DNA of 64,000 bases from Spirosoma fluviale (lineage in GTDB: Bacteria > Bacteroidota > Bacteroidia > Cytophagales > Cyclobacteriaceae). The notes below the pieces were generated by a model, which searched no databases, was not told the origin of the DNA, and worked only from the letters and a program-made list of their open reading frames with translations. Of this stretch, positions 36,569-45,394 are shown piece after piece (the stretch's first letter is position 1; each line of letters begins with the position of its first letter). Where the stretch lies: NCBI GenBank assembly GCA_945901615.1, contig CAMDLI010000004.1:1-64000 (forward strand), read 5' to 3'. The position numbers and the translations under genes are program-made.

Positions 36569-36650
36569 ATAGGGGTGCCTTAAATACAACGGGCTGAGAT
36601 CATACCCATACCACCTGATCCGGGTAATGCCGGCGAAGGGAATTGAGAAC
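36569..36650 (+). ncRNA. TPP (thi-box) riboswitch
   Basis: 'aggggtgcc...ggCTGAGAtcatacccataccACCTGATCcgggTAATGCcggCGAAGGGAA' matches the THI-element core. Confidence 0.95.
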
Positions 36651-36741
36651 ACGGAGTCAAAAAACTTATTCTTGCAGTGGAGGTGCTCCCCTTCCTGGGT
36701 AGGATTCTGTCGTAGGCTTCGTCCAAAGGGTAAACAAAACC

Positions 36742-36764
36742 AGAAAACCTTCCCTCGGTTTTCT
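36742..36764 (+). promoter_or_regulatory. Possible expression-platform hairpin downstream of the TPP aptamer
   Basis: agaaaacc (36742-36749) / ggttttct (36757-36764) in the leader before the receptor ATG. Confidence 0.35.
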
Positions 36765-36798
36765 CATGTTTCACTCAAAAACCCGAAAGGGAGAAATT

Positions 36799-39186
36799 AT
36801 GAAAAAGTTAGTACTTGTTGGACTGTATGTACTGTGCAGTCTACAGGCTTGGGCACAGTCGAGCCTGAGCGGGAGAATTTTCGATGCCAAAACTACAGCT
36901 CCCTTGGTAGGCGCTTCTGTTTGGATTGAAAGTTTGGGAAAAGGTGCCGTCACGGATACCGACGGTAAGTTTACATTGGCACGAGTGCCCAATGGAAAGC
37001 AGGAAATCCGAGTTTCCTATGTGGGCTACGAAACCGTACGGAAGTCGGTTGAACTTCCTTTGGCCGCTTCCTTGGAGCTGGGCTTGGAGTCCAAGGATTT
37101 CTTGAGCGAGGAATTCATTGTCTCCGCAACACGCGCCTCGGAGAGCACTCCAACCACCTTCACTACGGTGGATAAGGCGGAAATTGCCAAGCGGAATCTC
37201 GGGCAGGACATTCCCATCCTCCTCAATTTTTCCCCTTCCGTGGTCAGCCATTCCGATGCAGGTGCAGGAGTTGGCTATACCGGTATCCGTATTAGAGGCA
37301 CCGACCAAACGCGCATCAATGCCACCATCAACGGCATTCCGCTCAACGATGCGGAGGCGCATGGGGTCTTTTGGGTCAACATGCCGGACTTTGCCTCCTC
37401 AGTAGAAAACATCCAGATCCAGCGGGGCGTGGGTACTTCTACTAATGGTGCGGCAGCCTTTGGCGCCAGCCTCAACTTCCAGACGGACACCCGCCGGGAC
37501 GAGGCCTATGCCGAAATTGACAATGGTTTCGGCTCCTTCAATACTTGGAGGCATAACGTCAAAGCGGGAACAGGCCTACTCAACAACCGCTTTGCAGTAG
37601 GTGCACGACTTTCCAAGATTACTTCGGATGGCTTTGTGGACCGAGCCTTTTCAGATCTTGGTAGTTGGTTTGTGTCGGGAGGATACTATGGGGAAAAGAG
37701 CGTGATCAAATTGATCGCTTTCTCTGGAAAAGAACAGACCTACCAAAGTTGGGCAGGACTTCCTCAAGACAAATTAACCAACGATCGAACCTTTAATTCC
37801 TACACCTACGACAACGAAACGGACAACTACCAGCAGGACCATTACCAGTTGATCTACACGGGTAAAGTGGGATCCAATTGGAAAACCAACTTGGCATTAC
37901 ACTACACCTACGGACGTGGGTATTACGAGCAGTTTCGAGCCGATGACGACTTTGGGAACTATGCTTTAGCACCTGTTAAAATCGGGGACGAGGTGATTGA
38001 ACGTACAGACTTCATCCGCCGCCGTTGGCTAGACAACGATTTCTACGGTTTTGTAGGGTCGGCTAATTACATCTCCACCAACGGCAAACTGGATTGGATC
38101 ATCGGTGGAGGTGCCAATCGCTACGATGGGGGGCACTTTGGAGAGATTGTATGGGCAAGGATTGCTGGTCCAAGCAACATTCGGGATCGCTACTACGACA
38201 ACAATGCCGTCAAGGACGACCGAAACATGTATACCAAAGCTACCTATGAGATCAAGCCGGGGCTGAATCTCTTCGGTGACCTGCAGTTGCGTGGCATTTC
38301 CTACTCCTTCAATGGACTGAATGACGACCTTCGCATCGTGGATGGTCAGGCAGATTACACCTTCTTCAATCCAAAGTTTGGGTTCTCCTACGAAAAAGGA
38401 AAGCAAACCTGGTACGCGAGCTATGCGGTGGCCAACCGGGAGCCAACTCGCTCAGACTTTACCGACAATCCGATCACCGAAGTGCCGAGACCCGAGCGTC
38501 TGAACAATGTGGAGGCGGGTGTACGGTCCAAATCTGGCAACTTGAGTTACAATGCCAACTTCTACTACATGGGCTATACCGACCAGTTGATCCTCACCGG
38601 GCAGATCAATGACGTGGGGGCTTACATTCGGGAAAATGTGGAATCTTCCTATCGTGCAGGCATTGAATTGGATGGGGCCTATTCCCTTTCCAAGACCTGG
38701 ACCTTGGGCGGTAATCTTGCGCTGAGCCAAAATAAAATCCAAGACTTCACTGAGTACATTGATGACTACAGTGTGGACGAGTTTAGACAGGAAACGATCA
38801 CCTATTCCAACACCGACATTGCTTTCTCTCCGAATGTAGTAGGATCCGCGATCATCGAGTACAAACCAAGCAGGAATCTTTCCCTGAACTGGATGAGCAA
38901 GTACGTAGGCCGACAATTTTTGGACAACACAGCCAATGAGGCCCGGTCCTTAGATGCCTTCTTCACGAATGACCTGCGGATCAGTTATTCGGCGACCCCC
39001 CGTTTCTTCAAAGGGCTAGAAGTAAATCTACTGATCAATAATATCTTCAATGAGATGTATGAGCCAAACGGCTATACCTTCAGCTACTTTGTACCTGGAG
39101 GAACGGGCCGTGAATTGATGACGGAGAACTTCTTTTATCCTCAGGCCGGGACGAATTTCTTGTTGGGATTGAAGATGAAGTTTTGA
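36799..39186 (+). CDS. TonB-dependent receptor, probably for thiamine or a thiamine derivative
   Basis: Carboxypeptidase-like N-domain 'SLSGRIFDAKTTAPLVGASVWIESLGKGAVTDTDGKFTL', plug 'GIRIRGTDQTRINATINGIPLNDAEAHGVFWVNMPDFASSVENIQIQRGVGTSTNG', beta-barrel ending in F; TPP riboswitch upstream. Confidence 0.93.
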   Translation: MKKLVLVGLYVLCSLQAWAQSSLSGRIFDAKTTAPLVGASVWIESLGKGAVTDTDGKFTLARVPNGKQEIRVSYVGYETVRKSVELPLAASLELGLESKDFLSEEFIVSATRASESTPTTFTTVDKAEIAKRNLGQDIPILLNFSPSVVSHSDAGAGVGYTGIRIRGTDQTRINATINGIPLNDAEAHGVFWVNMPDFASSVENIQIQRGVGTSTNGAAAFGASLNFQTDTRRDEAYAEIDNGFGSFNTWRHNVKAGTGLLNNRFAVGARLSKITSDGFVDRAFSDLGSWFVSGGYYGEKSVIKLIAFSGKEQTYQSWAGLPQDKLTNDRTFNSYTYDNETDNYQQDHYQLIYTGKVGSNWKTNLALHYTYGRGYYEQFRADDDFGNYALAPVKIGDEVIERTDFIRRRWLDNDFYGFVGSANYISTNGKLDWIIGGGANRYDGGHFGEIVWARIAGPSNIRDRYYDNNAVKDDRNMYTKATYEIKPGLNLFGDLQLRGISYSFNGLNDDLRIVDGQADYTFFNPKFGFSYEKGKQTWYASYAVANREPTRSDFTDNPITEVPRPERLNNVEAGVRSKSGNLSYNANFYYMGYTDQLILTGQINDVGAYIRENVESSYRAGIELDGAYSLSKTWTLGGNLALSQNKIQDFTEYIDDYSVDEFRQETITYSNTDIAFSPNVVGSAIIEYKPSRNLSLNWMSKYVGRQFLDNTANEARSLDAFFTNDLRISYSATPRFFKGLEVNLLINNIFNEMYEPNGYTFSYFVPGGTGRELMTENFFYPQAGTNFLLGLKMKF

Positions 39187-39204
39187 AATGTATAAATTAG
39201 AAAT

Positions 39205-39402
39205 ACGGTTGAAATAGAGTAGAAATAAACTGCGCTGCGCTCCGTGAAATACTTAAAACGAAATACAATGCGCGTTGCCTACCCGCCGCGGCGGGCTCTG
39301 TGAAATAAGTTGAAATAGTATCAGGATTTACTATTTCACCGAGCTTGCCTGCCCGCCGCGGTGGGCTCGGTTTATTTCTACTTTATTTCTACTCTATTTC
39401 CA
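39205..39402. repeat. Palindromic repeat element A (19-bp perfect inverted arms with CCCGCCGCGGCGGG core)
   Basis: gaaatagagtagaaataaa (39211-39229) / tttatttctactctatttc (39382-39400); cccgccgcggcggg at 39282-39295 and near-copy cccgccgcggtggg around 39352-39365. Confidence 0.85.
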
Positions 39403-39435
39403 CTTATCTCTTCCTTCCTAGTCCAGAAAAATAAA

Positions 39436-40503
39436 TTACTTCTTACTCAACAGCTCAAACAACCTCTCATTCACATAATAATTTCCGGTTCCTAACCTTT
39501 CTTTTCGCAGGACCCCGTCGGCAGCCAATTGATTGAGGTAGTTGGCGGCCGTGATGCGGGAGACGCCGAGATCGCGCACGAGAAATTCAATTTTGGTGTA
39601 GGGATGCTCAAAGAGATTGTTGAGCAATTCTTGGGAATAGAATTTATACCGAGTACGAAGCAAAACTTGCATCTCAGCAATTAGGATTTTAAGTTCCTCG
39701 ATCAGAAGTATGGTTTCTCTGGCAGTGTTTTCCACACCTTGGATCATGTAGCTGATCCAACTTTCCCAGTCTCCATTTTCTCTTACGCCCTGCAGCAATC
39801 GGTAGTAATCCGGCTTGTTTCGGATGATGTGGCTGCTCAGGTAAAGAATGGGAAGCTTTTGCAGACCGGTCATAATTAGATAGAGAATGTTCAGAATCCT
39901 TCCAGTTCGTCCATTTCCATCGTAGAAGGGGTGGATGCTTTCAAACTGGTAGTGAATGATGGCCATCTTCACTAAGGGATCGTAGTCGCTCAGCTCAGGA
40001 TCGTTGATAAACTGCTCCAGATTGGCCATCAGGCTGAGAATTTCATTCGGATCTTGTGGTGGGAGGTAGACGATTTCACCGGTTTGGGCATTTTTTAAGG
40101 CAGTGCCAGGAAGCTTTCGAAACCCAGCGTTGTTGCCTTCCAAGGTCTCTTGAATCTTCAGGATAGTCTGATTGGTGAGGAGTCCCCGGGTCTGCAGCAA
40201 CTCAAATCCCCGCTTCATCGCGGCTACGTAGTTTTGTACTTCTTTGACATCTGGTGAGGTGTTAACCTCAAAGTCCAGATTGGCTTTGTACAACTCGTCG
40301 TGGGTAGTGATGATGTTTTCGACGGAGGAACTGTCTTTTGCTTCTTGAATTCCTAGTGTGTTGAGCAGGATGATCTGATTGGGGATTGATCGGACAATTC
40401 CCTTCAATTCTGCCAAGGCTGCATGCGCGGCAGGCAGCTGCTTGAGGATGGATTTGGTTTCCAAATCTTCGGCATAGGGTAAGGGGATCAGCTTCCAAGT
40501 CAT
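39436..40503 (-). CDS. Fic family protein with C-terminal winged-helix domain
   Basis: 'FESIHPFYDGNGRTGRILNILYL' (Fic motif HPFxDGNGRxxR); N-terminal 'TLGIQEAKDSSSVENI' inhibitory S/TxxxE(G/N)-like motif; C-terminal 'HPYTKIEFLVRDLGVSRITAANYLNQLAADGVLRKE' wHTH. Confidence 0.95.
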   Translation of the reverse strand: MTWKLIPLPYAEDLETKSILKQLPAAHAALAELKGIVRSIPNQIILLNTLGIQEAKDSSSVENIITTHDELYKANLDFEVNTSPDVKEVQNYVAAMKRGFELLQTRGLLTNQTILKIQETLEGNNAGFRKLPGTALKNAQTGEIVYLPPQDPNEILSLMANLEQFINDPELSDYDPLVKMAIIHYQFESIHPFYDGNGRTGRILNILYLIMTGLQKLPILYLSSHIIRNKPDYYRLLQGVRENGDWESWISYMIQGVENTARETILLIEELKILIAEMQVLLRTRYKFYSQELLNNLFEHPYTKIEFLVRDLGVSRITAANYLNQLAADGVLRKERLGTGNYYVNERLFELLSKK

Positions 40504-40523
40504 ACTTTGTATAGAAAAATCGA

Positions 40524-40559
40524 TTTTCTTTACAAAGATATTCTCTTATGTAAAGAAAA
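40524..40559. promoter_or_regulatory. Candidate operator: 11-bp perfect inverted repeat upstream of fic
   Basis: ttttctttaca (40524-40534) / tgtaaagaaaa (40549-40559), 14-nt spacer, about 20 bp upstream of the fic start. Confidence 0.5.
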
Positions 40560-40621
40560 CAACCATTTGCTTTACATATCTTAATTGATGTGTATTGATT
40601 TTTTACAAAGGGGAAATGCAA

Positions 40622-40845
40622 TTGAAATAGAGTAGAAATACCCGCCGCGGCGGGCTTGCTTCGTGAAAAAGTTAATACGTATTTGAAACTATTTCACCGA
40701 GCCTACCTGTCCGCCGCGGCGGGCTCGGTATATTTCCACTGTATTTCCATCGTGTTATTTTAAATTTAATCGGAATCGAAACAATTATTTCACCGAGCGG
40801 GCTCGGTTTATTTCAATTTTATTTCCACTGTATTTCATTTCAATA
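40622..40845. repeat. Palindromic repeat element B, related to element A
   Basis: gaaatagagtagaaata (40624-40640), cccgccgcggcggg (40641-40654), ccgccgcggcgg (40711-40722), 'ctcggtatatttccactgtatttcc', 'gctcggtttatttcaattttatttccactgtatttc'. Confidence 0.8.
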
Positions 40846-40867
40846 CCATTACTAATCCTTACAAAGT

Positions 40868-41980
40868 TCAATCCGGAAAAAGCGTCTTATCTAATCCAGG
40901 AACAATCCGAAGGGCGTTTTTGTAGTATACTTTTTTCAAGACTTCGTCTGAAAGTCCTAATCCATACATGCTCCAAAAGGCATGGTACTTTTTGTAATAA
41001 GGAAAATACTCGTCCTCGGTTTCCAGTACGCGGAAGTAGGTGTAAAACTCCTCCTTGTTGTAGGCATCTTTGCCGAATAGAATTCGATCCTGGTACTTGG
41101 TGAAAAATTCCTTGGCCCGTCGAGGCTGTCTGCCAAGCTCCGCGATGATGGCACCTATCTCGTAGTTGACATTGGGATAGCGATCCAAATGCGCCCCTGC
41201 AGCGTCCATATCATTTGCCATCCAGCCCATGTGGGCATTGATAAAGGTGGTCTTAGGATGCTTCGCAAATACGCGGTGCTGCTCGGCGATGATTTGCTCA
41301 AAAGGCGCTGGGTCGGTAGCAGATCGGCGGCGATTGGGATGAAGTTTGAGTTCTAGCCAGCGTTCGTTCGTGGAATCCATCGCTTGCCAGAATTGTGCAG
41401 GATCCGCAGCATGGATCAGTACCGGAATCCCGAGTTCCCCCGCTTTCGCCCAAACTGGATCCAAATCGGGATGATCTACGGGAATTCGCTTTCCGCTGTT
41501 GTCCTTGGAGTTCAATCCCAAACTCTTGTAAATCTTCAATCCCACTGCTCCTGAAGCCACATCTTCCGTCAGCTCCCTTACAGCCAAGGCGGTCCACTCT
41601 GGAGTACCAAAACCGTTAAAATTCAAATTGGTAAACACCATGAATCTGCCTGGGGCATGGGTTTTAAACTCTTGCATCATGCCCTTGATGTACTCCTGCT
41701 GTGCATTGCTATTGCCCTGCCCGAAGCCCCGTCCACTCAGGTTGATCATGATGGCCATGTTGAGCTCCTTCATCTCTCCGGAGAGTTGATCGATCTTGGA
41801 TTTGTTGACGCCTCCTTGGTGGCTGTGGATATCGATAAAGGGAAACTTTGACCGCGTCACTGGATGCTGAGGCACCTTGAGCGTGGAAGGAGGATTGTAG
41901 GACTCAAAACTCATTTCTTGAGCGACAAGAGCACTTCCGCCCATCAGCAATGCGAAAAGAAAAAGACTAATTTTTTTCAT
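40868..41980 (-). CDS. Amidohydrolase (metal-dependent hydrolase) family protein, secreted
   Basis: Signal peptide from ATG 41980; 'FPFIDIHSHQGG', 'GIPVLIHAADPAQFWQ', 'TTFINAHMGWMANDM', 'RILFGKDAY'. Confidence 0.9.
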   Translation of the reverse strand: MKKISLFLFALLMGGSALVAQEMSFESYNPPSTLKVPQHPVTRSKFPFIDIHSHQGGVNKSKIDQLSGEMKELNMAIMINLSGRGFGQGNSNAQQEYIKGMMQEFKTHAPGRFMVFTNLNFNGFGTPEWTALAVRELTEDVASGAVGLKIYKSLGLNSKDNSGKRIPVDHPDLDPVWAKAGELGIPVLIHAADPAQFWQAMDSTNERWLELKLHPNRRRSATDPAPFEQIIAEQHRVFAKHPKTTFINAHMGWMANDMDAAGAHLDRYPNVNYEIGAIIAELGRQPRRAKEFFTKYQDRILFGKDAYNKEEFYTYFRVLETEDEYFPYYKKYHAFWSMYGLGLSDEVLKKVYYKNALRIVPGLDKTLFPD

Positions 41981-42007
41981 AAATTCTAAGAATAGCAATA
42001 GAAAAGA

Positions 42008-42032
42008 AAATCCCAGCATTGAGCTGGGATTT
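42008..42032 (-). terminator. Terminator-like hairpin between the M14 peptidase and amidohydrolase genes
   Basis: aaatcccagc (42008-42017) / gctgggattt (42023-42032). Confidence 0.65.
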
Positions 42033-42037
42033 GAAAT

Positions 42038-44590
42038 TTAACGGGCAGTTCCTCCGTCAATCACTTGACCAAAGAAAATGGAATTCATAAACAGCTTGTT
42101 GGTGCCAAACCAGAAGGCACGGAAGTTAGGGTTGTCTGCGAAGCCTACAATTCGACCTCTTCCTTGTCCGGATACACGGATCACAGCGCTCTCCTGTACT
42201 CCAGGCAGATTGCTTGGATGCAGGTAGCCAGAAGCCAAAGGATCGTTAGTATAGACTAGCGGGTTGGCGTAGGGGTTGGCAGAGGGCTCTAGGAAGAAGT
42301 TGTCATTTCTGAAGGTGAAGAGCTCTTTGCTCACGTAGCCATAGCCGATCGGATGGCTGGTGTCCAAGGTCGATTTGAAGATGGCTCCGAAAGTTTGCTT
42401 GGCTCCAGTAGCATTCTCAAAATCTGCATAGCTTTTCTGCAAACCTTTCTCCGCGTTATCCACTTTGCGGAAGGTGAAATTTCCGATTTCATTTTGTGCC
42501 AACCAGCGAAGCGCGCCTCCTTTGGCTACCAAGGTATTGCCTTTGCTCACCCAGGTTTTGAGGGCTGCAGCACCCGACTGTCCCAGTTGCCCGTAGCTTC
42601 CATCCGCCATCAAGATGACCGAATAGCGATCCAAGTTGGTGCCGCTTACGGATTCCAATGGCAGCAAGGTCACCGGCATTTGCATGCGCTGATCGAGTAG
42701 GTGCCAGATCTCTCCAGCTTCACCACTATCCACACCCCCATCGACCAAAAGAGCGATGGTAGGCGTATTCAAGGGAAGCATAAAGGTAGAACCTAGGTTC
42801 GCGCCCTGCGTGTATCCTGTAGTCAGTGCATGAATATCTACATGTGCAAATCGGGCCACTTCCTCTAGCTTCTTGAAGAAGGCCTGCGAATCAAGTCCGC
42901 TTTCGCCTTTGTCAATCAACAAAGTCCCTCTGCCAAAGGCTTTCCCTTCCGCGGTCGAAAATTCTTTGGTGGCAACTCGTACCAAAAATCCAGCCTTCAG
43001 CAACTGATAGGCCGCTTTGGGAGCATAGTAATCGGTCCATTCCATCGCATATTGGTAGGCACCAGCAGTGCCGACTACCTTGCCTGGAGCTTGTGCAAAG
43101 CTGGACTTATCCACAGTGCTGACGTTGGCAAGGTTGACGATGCGGCTATTCAATGCCATAAAGTCTACTCCAAAAGCCATGGGGTAGGTCCAAGCAGAGA
43201 TGTCGTAAAACAAGCTGTCTTGGAAGGTAGTTCGCGTTTCAAACATCGCCTTGATCAAGCGGTACTGCGGCTGATCTGCAGGGACGATGTAGGAGTTTCC
43301 TTTTTTGAATTGCTTTCCATTGATGACCAAGTCTTCCTTCAGGGAAAAGAGCTTGATGTCGTGCTGAAGAATCAAGTCTGCCAAGTGGTAGCTCCGCGCA
43401 TCCTCTTCCTTGGCACCAAAGATGTAGGCCTTGTTGATGTCAACATCGGTTTCCTTTTTGATGTCTGTGTAAAAATCCTTCATCCACTGGTTGAGTTCCA
43501 CGCGCATCTCTTTGGTGGCCTGGTAGGAGGATAGGTTGGCGGTAAATTGGTTGCGGATCGTGAATGGAAAGCTGAGCATGCCATTGTCCGTTTCTTGGAG
43601 GTGTCCTCTGGAACTAGCCTGCTCAAACAAGATACCGACGGAGCCTTGCACATCCGGATAGGTAGACCCTTTGCCGTAATAGAAGTCGTCGTAGTTTTCC
43701 TGGTTGTAGTACAAGGAGCCGATTTGGTCCAAGGCTTTGGCATGGTAGGTACCGATCTTCTCGGTCAGCTCGAAGTTTTTCTTAGGGGTCAAAGGATGGA
43801 CGCGCGAAGGGACGCCTGGTTGAAAAAAGAAGGTGCTGTTGGAGCCCATTTCGTGGAAGTCCAAGTGCACGTTCGGCAACCAGCTTTGGAATACACGTAC
43901 GCGATTTCTGGATTCAGGATGCTGCACAGGCAGCCAGTCGCGGTTGAGGTCAAACCAGTAGTGGTTGGTGCGTCCTCGAGGCCATGCCTCGTTGAGTTCG
44001 CGCTGTGCTGGATCCCCGTTCATGTTATACGCCTTATGGGAGTTGACCCAGGAAGTAAAGCGGTTGAGACCGTCCGGGTTGATGGCTGGGTCCAATAGGA
44101 GCACCATGTCCTTGAGGTCTGCTTCGATTTCATTGGCAGCAGCAAAGTGATAGGCTGCAAGTAGTGCGGCATTGGCTCCACTCGGTTCGTTTCCATGGAC
44201 GGAGTAACCCATAAAAAGGACCACCGGCATATTGGTTAGGTTGACCGAGGCTGCAGGATCCCGAAGTTTGGCTCGCTCTGCTTTGATCTGGTCCAGTTTG
44301 GCCAGGTTGGCAGGAGCACTTATGGTCAATAGGGTTTGTGGGCGCTTTTCGTAGGAGCGACCTGTTTCCTCAAATTTAACTCGATCTGAAGAGGCAGCGA
44401 CGGCCTTCATGTACATGACCAGTTGGTCGTGGGTCACATGCCATTCGCCTACTTCATAGCCCAGTACCTGCTTGGGAGTAGGAACTTTCGCGTTGTAGGT
44501 ATAGCCTTTGGGAAGGTAGTAGCTTAGGTCTTGGGCCATGCCAAACTGGGCAAGCAATGCCAATAGGAGAACTAGGGAAAATTGTTTCAT
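42038..44590 (-). CDS. M14-family zinc carboxypeptidase, secreted
   Basis: 'GYSVHGNEPSGANAALLAAYHFAAANE', 'LLLDPAINPDGLNRFTSW', 'HLDFHEMGSNSTFFF'; 855-aa-scale protein with signal peptide. Confidence 0.92.
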   Translation of the reverse strand: MKQFSLVLLLALLAQFGMAQDLSYYLPKGYTYNAKVPTPKQVLGYEVGEWHVTHDQLVMYMKAVAASSDRVKFEETGRSYEKRPQTLLTISAPANLAKLDQIKAERAKLRDPAASVNLTNMPVVLFMGYSVHGNEPSGANAALLAAYHFAAANEIEADLKDMVLLLDPAINPDGLNRFTSWVNSHKAYNMNGDPAQRELNEAWPRGRTNHYWFDLNRDWLPVQHPESRNRVRVFQSWLPNVHLDFHEMGSNSTFFFQPGVPSRVHPLTPKKNFELTEKIGTYHAKALDQIGSLYYNQENYDDFYYGKGSTYPDVQGSVGILFEQASSRGHLQETDNGMLSFPFTIRNQFTANLSSYQATKEMRVELNQWMKDFYTDIKKETDVDINKAYIFGAKEEDARSYHLADLILQHDIKLFSLKEDLVINGKQFKKGNSYIVPADQPQYRLIKAMFETRTTFQDSLFYDISAWTYPMAFGVDFMALNSRIVNLANVSTVDKSSFAQAPGKVVGTAGAYQYAMEWTDYYAPKAAYQLLKAGFLVRVATKEFSTAEGKAFGRGTLLIDKGESGLDSQAFFKKLEEVARFAHVDIHALTTGYTQGANLGSTFMLPLNTPTIALLVDGGVDSGEAGEIWHLLDQRMQMPVTLLPLESVSGTNLDRYSVILMADGSYGQLGQSGAAALKTWVSKGNTLVAKGGALRWLAQNEIGNFTFRKVDNAEKGLQKSYADFENATGAKQTFGAIFKSTLDTSHPIGYGYVSKELFTFRNDNFFLEPSANPYANPLVYTNDPLASGYLHPSNLPGVQESAVIRVSGQGRGRIVGFADNPNFRAFWFGTNKLFMNSIFFGQVIDGGTAR

Positions 44591-44815
44591 AGTTTGATTG
44601 GTAAACATCCTTCTAAATTCAGTTTTGTTCCGCGAAAAAAAAACTATTTTAGATATGTGGTAAAATTAAAAGAAGAACCGAAAAGGTATTTTTTTTACAG
44701 TAGAACCAAAAAGGAATGGTTTACGTACAAAAGGAAGACAATTTTTAGTTTCTTTTCAGACTCAATTTTTTAAGTAAGGTATATCCTTATCCAATAAAAA
44801 TCAGTTAATTAGAGT

Positions 44816-45031
44816 ATGGAGAACACCTGGGTAATCGAAATCACCAACCCCAAAGCGAAAGATTTGCTGGAGCAACTGGAGGAATTAAATTGGATTAAAG
44901 TCCTGAATGAGGGCTCTGTACCGCCTGTTTCTTTGGAACTCAAAAAATTTAGAGGAATTTTAACGAAGGAGCAAGGAAAAGAATTACAAAAACACATTCA
45001 AACAATTAGAAATGAATGGGGAGATACCTGA
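44816..45031 (+). CDS. Putative antitoxin of a PIN-domain toxin pair
   Basis: 71-aa ORF 'MENTWVIEITNPKAKDLLEQLEELNWIKVLN...' overlapping the PIN toxin start by 16 bp. Confidence 0.75.
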   Translation: MENTWVIEITNPKAKDLLEQLEELNWIKVLNEGSVPPVSLELKKFRGILTKEQGKELQKHIQTIRNEWGDT

Positions 45032-45393
45032 TAGATTCGAATATTATTTCCGATTTTTTTGCTAACAATTTGGAGGAGGCATTTTTAAATTTCTTGGACC
45101 CTAACCTAGAGAATAGCCCCATTTTTTCGGTGATCACTCAGATCGAACTTTTGTCCTGGAAAACCAGCCCTGAAATCGAAAAATCACTCGTTCAATTTTT
45201 TGAAACAGCACAAGTAATAGGCTTGAGAAAAGACATTGTTCATGCTTGTGTAGGGATTCGAAGAGCATACTCCATAAAAATTCCGGATGGAATTATTGCG
45301 GCTACTGCCCTGTGTGAAGACCTGATTTTGGTCACCAAAAACAGTAAAGATTTTTCTAGGATTAAGGGCCTGAGAATTTTTAATTTTTCTTAA
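45016..45393 (+). CDS. PIN-domain (VapC-like) toxin
   Basis: 'YLIDSNIISDFFANNL', 'VITQIELLSWK', 'IPDGIIAATALCEDLILVTKNSKDFSRIKGL'. Confidence 0.93.
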   Translation: MGRYLIDSNIISDFFANNLEEAFLNFLDPNLENSPIFSVITQIELLSWKTSPEIEKSLVQFFETAQVIGLRKDIVHACVGIRRAYSIKIPDGIIAATALCEDLILVTKNSKDFSRIKGLRIFNFS

Positions 45394-45394
45394 C

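Noticed and set aside
39205-40845. Possible CRISPR or IS element around the fic gene
   Set aside because: Repeats are few, palindromic and not regularly spaced; no cas genes, no transposase ORF between them
43547-44098. 183-aa forward ORF antisense to the M14 peptidase
   Set aside because: Shadow ORF of a long conserved peptidase gene
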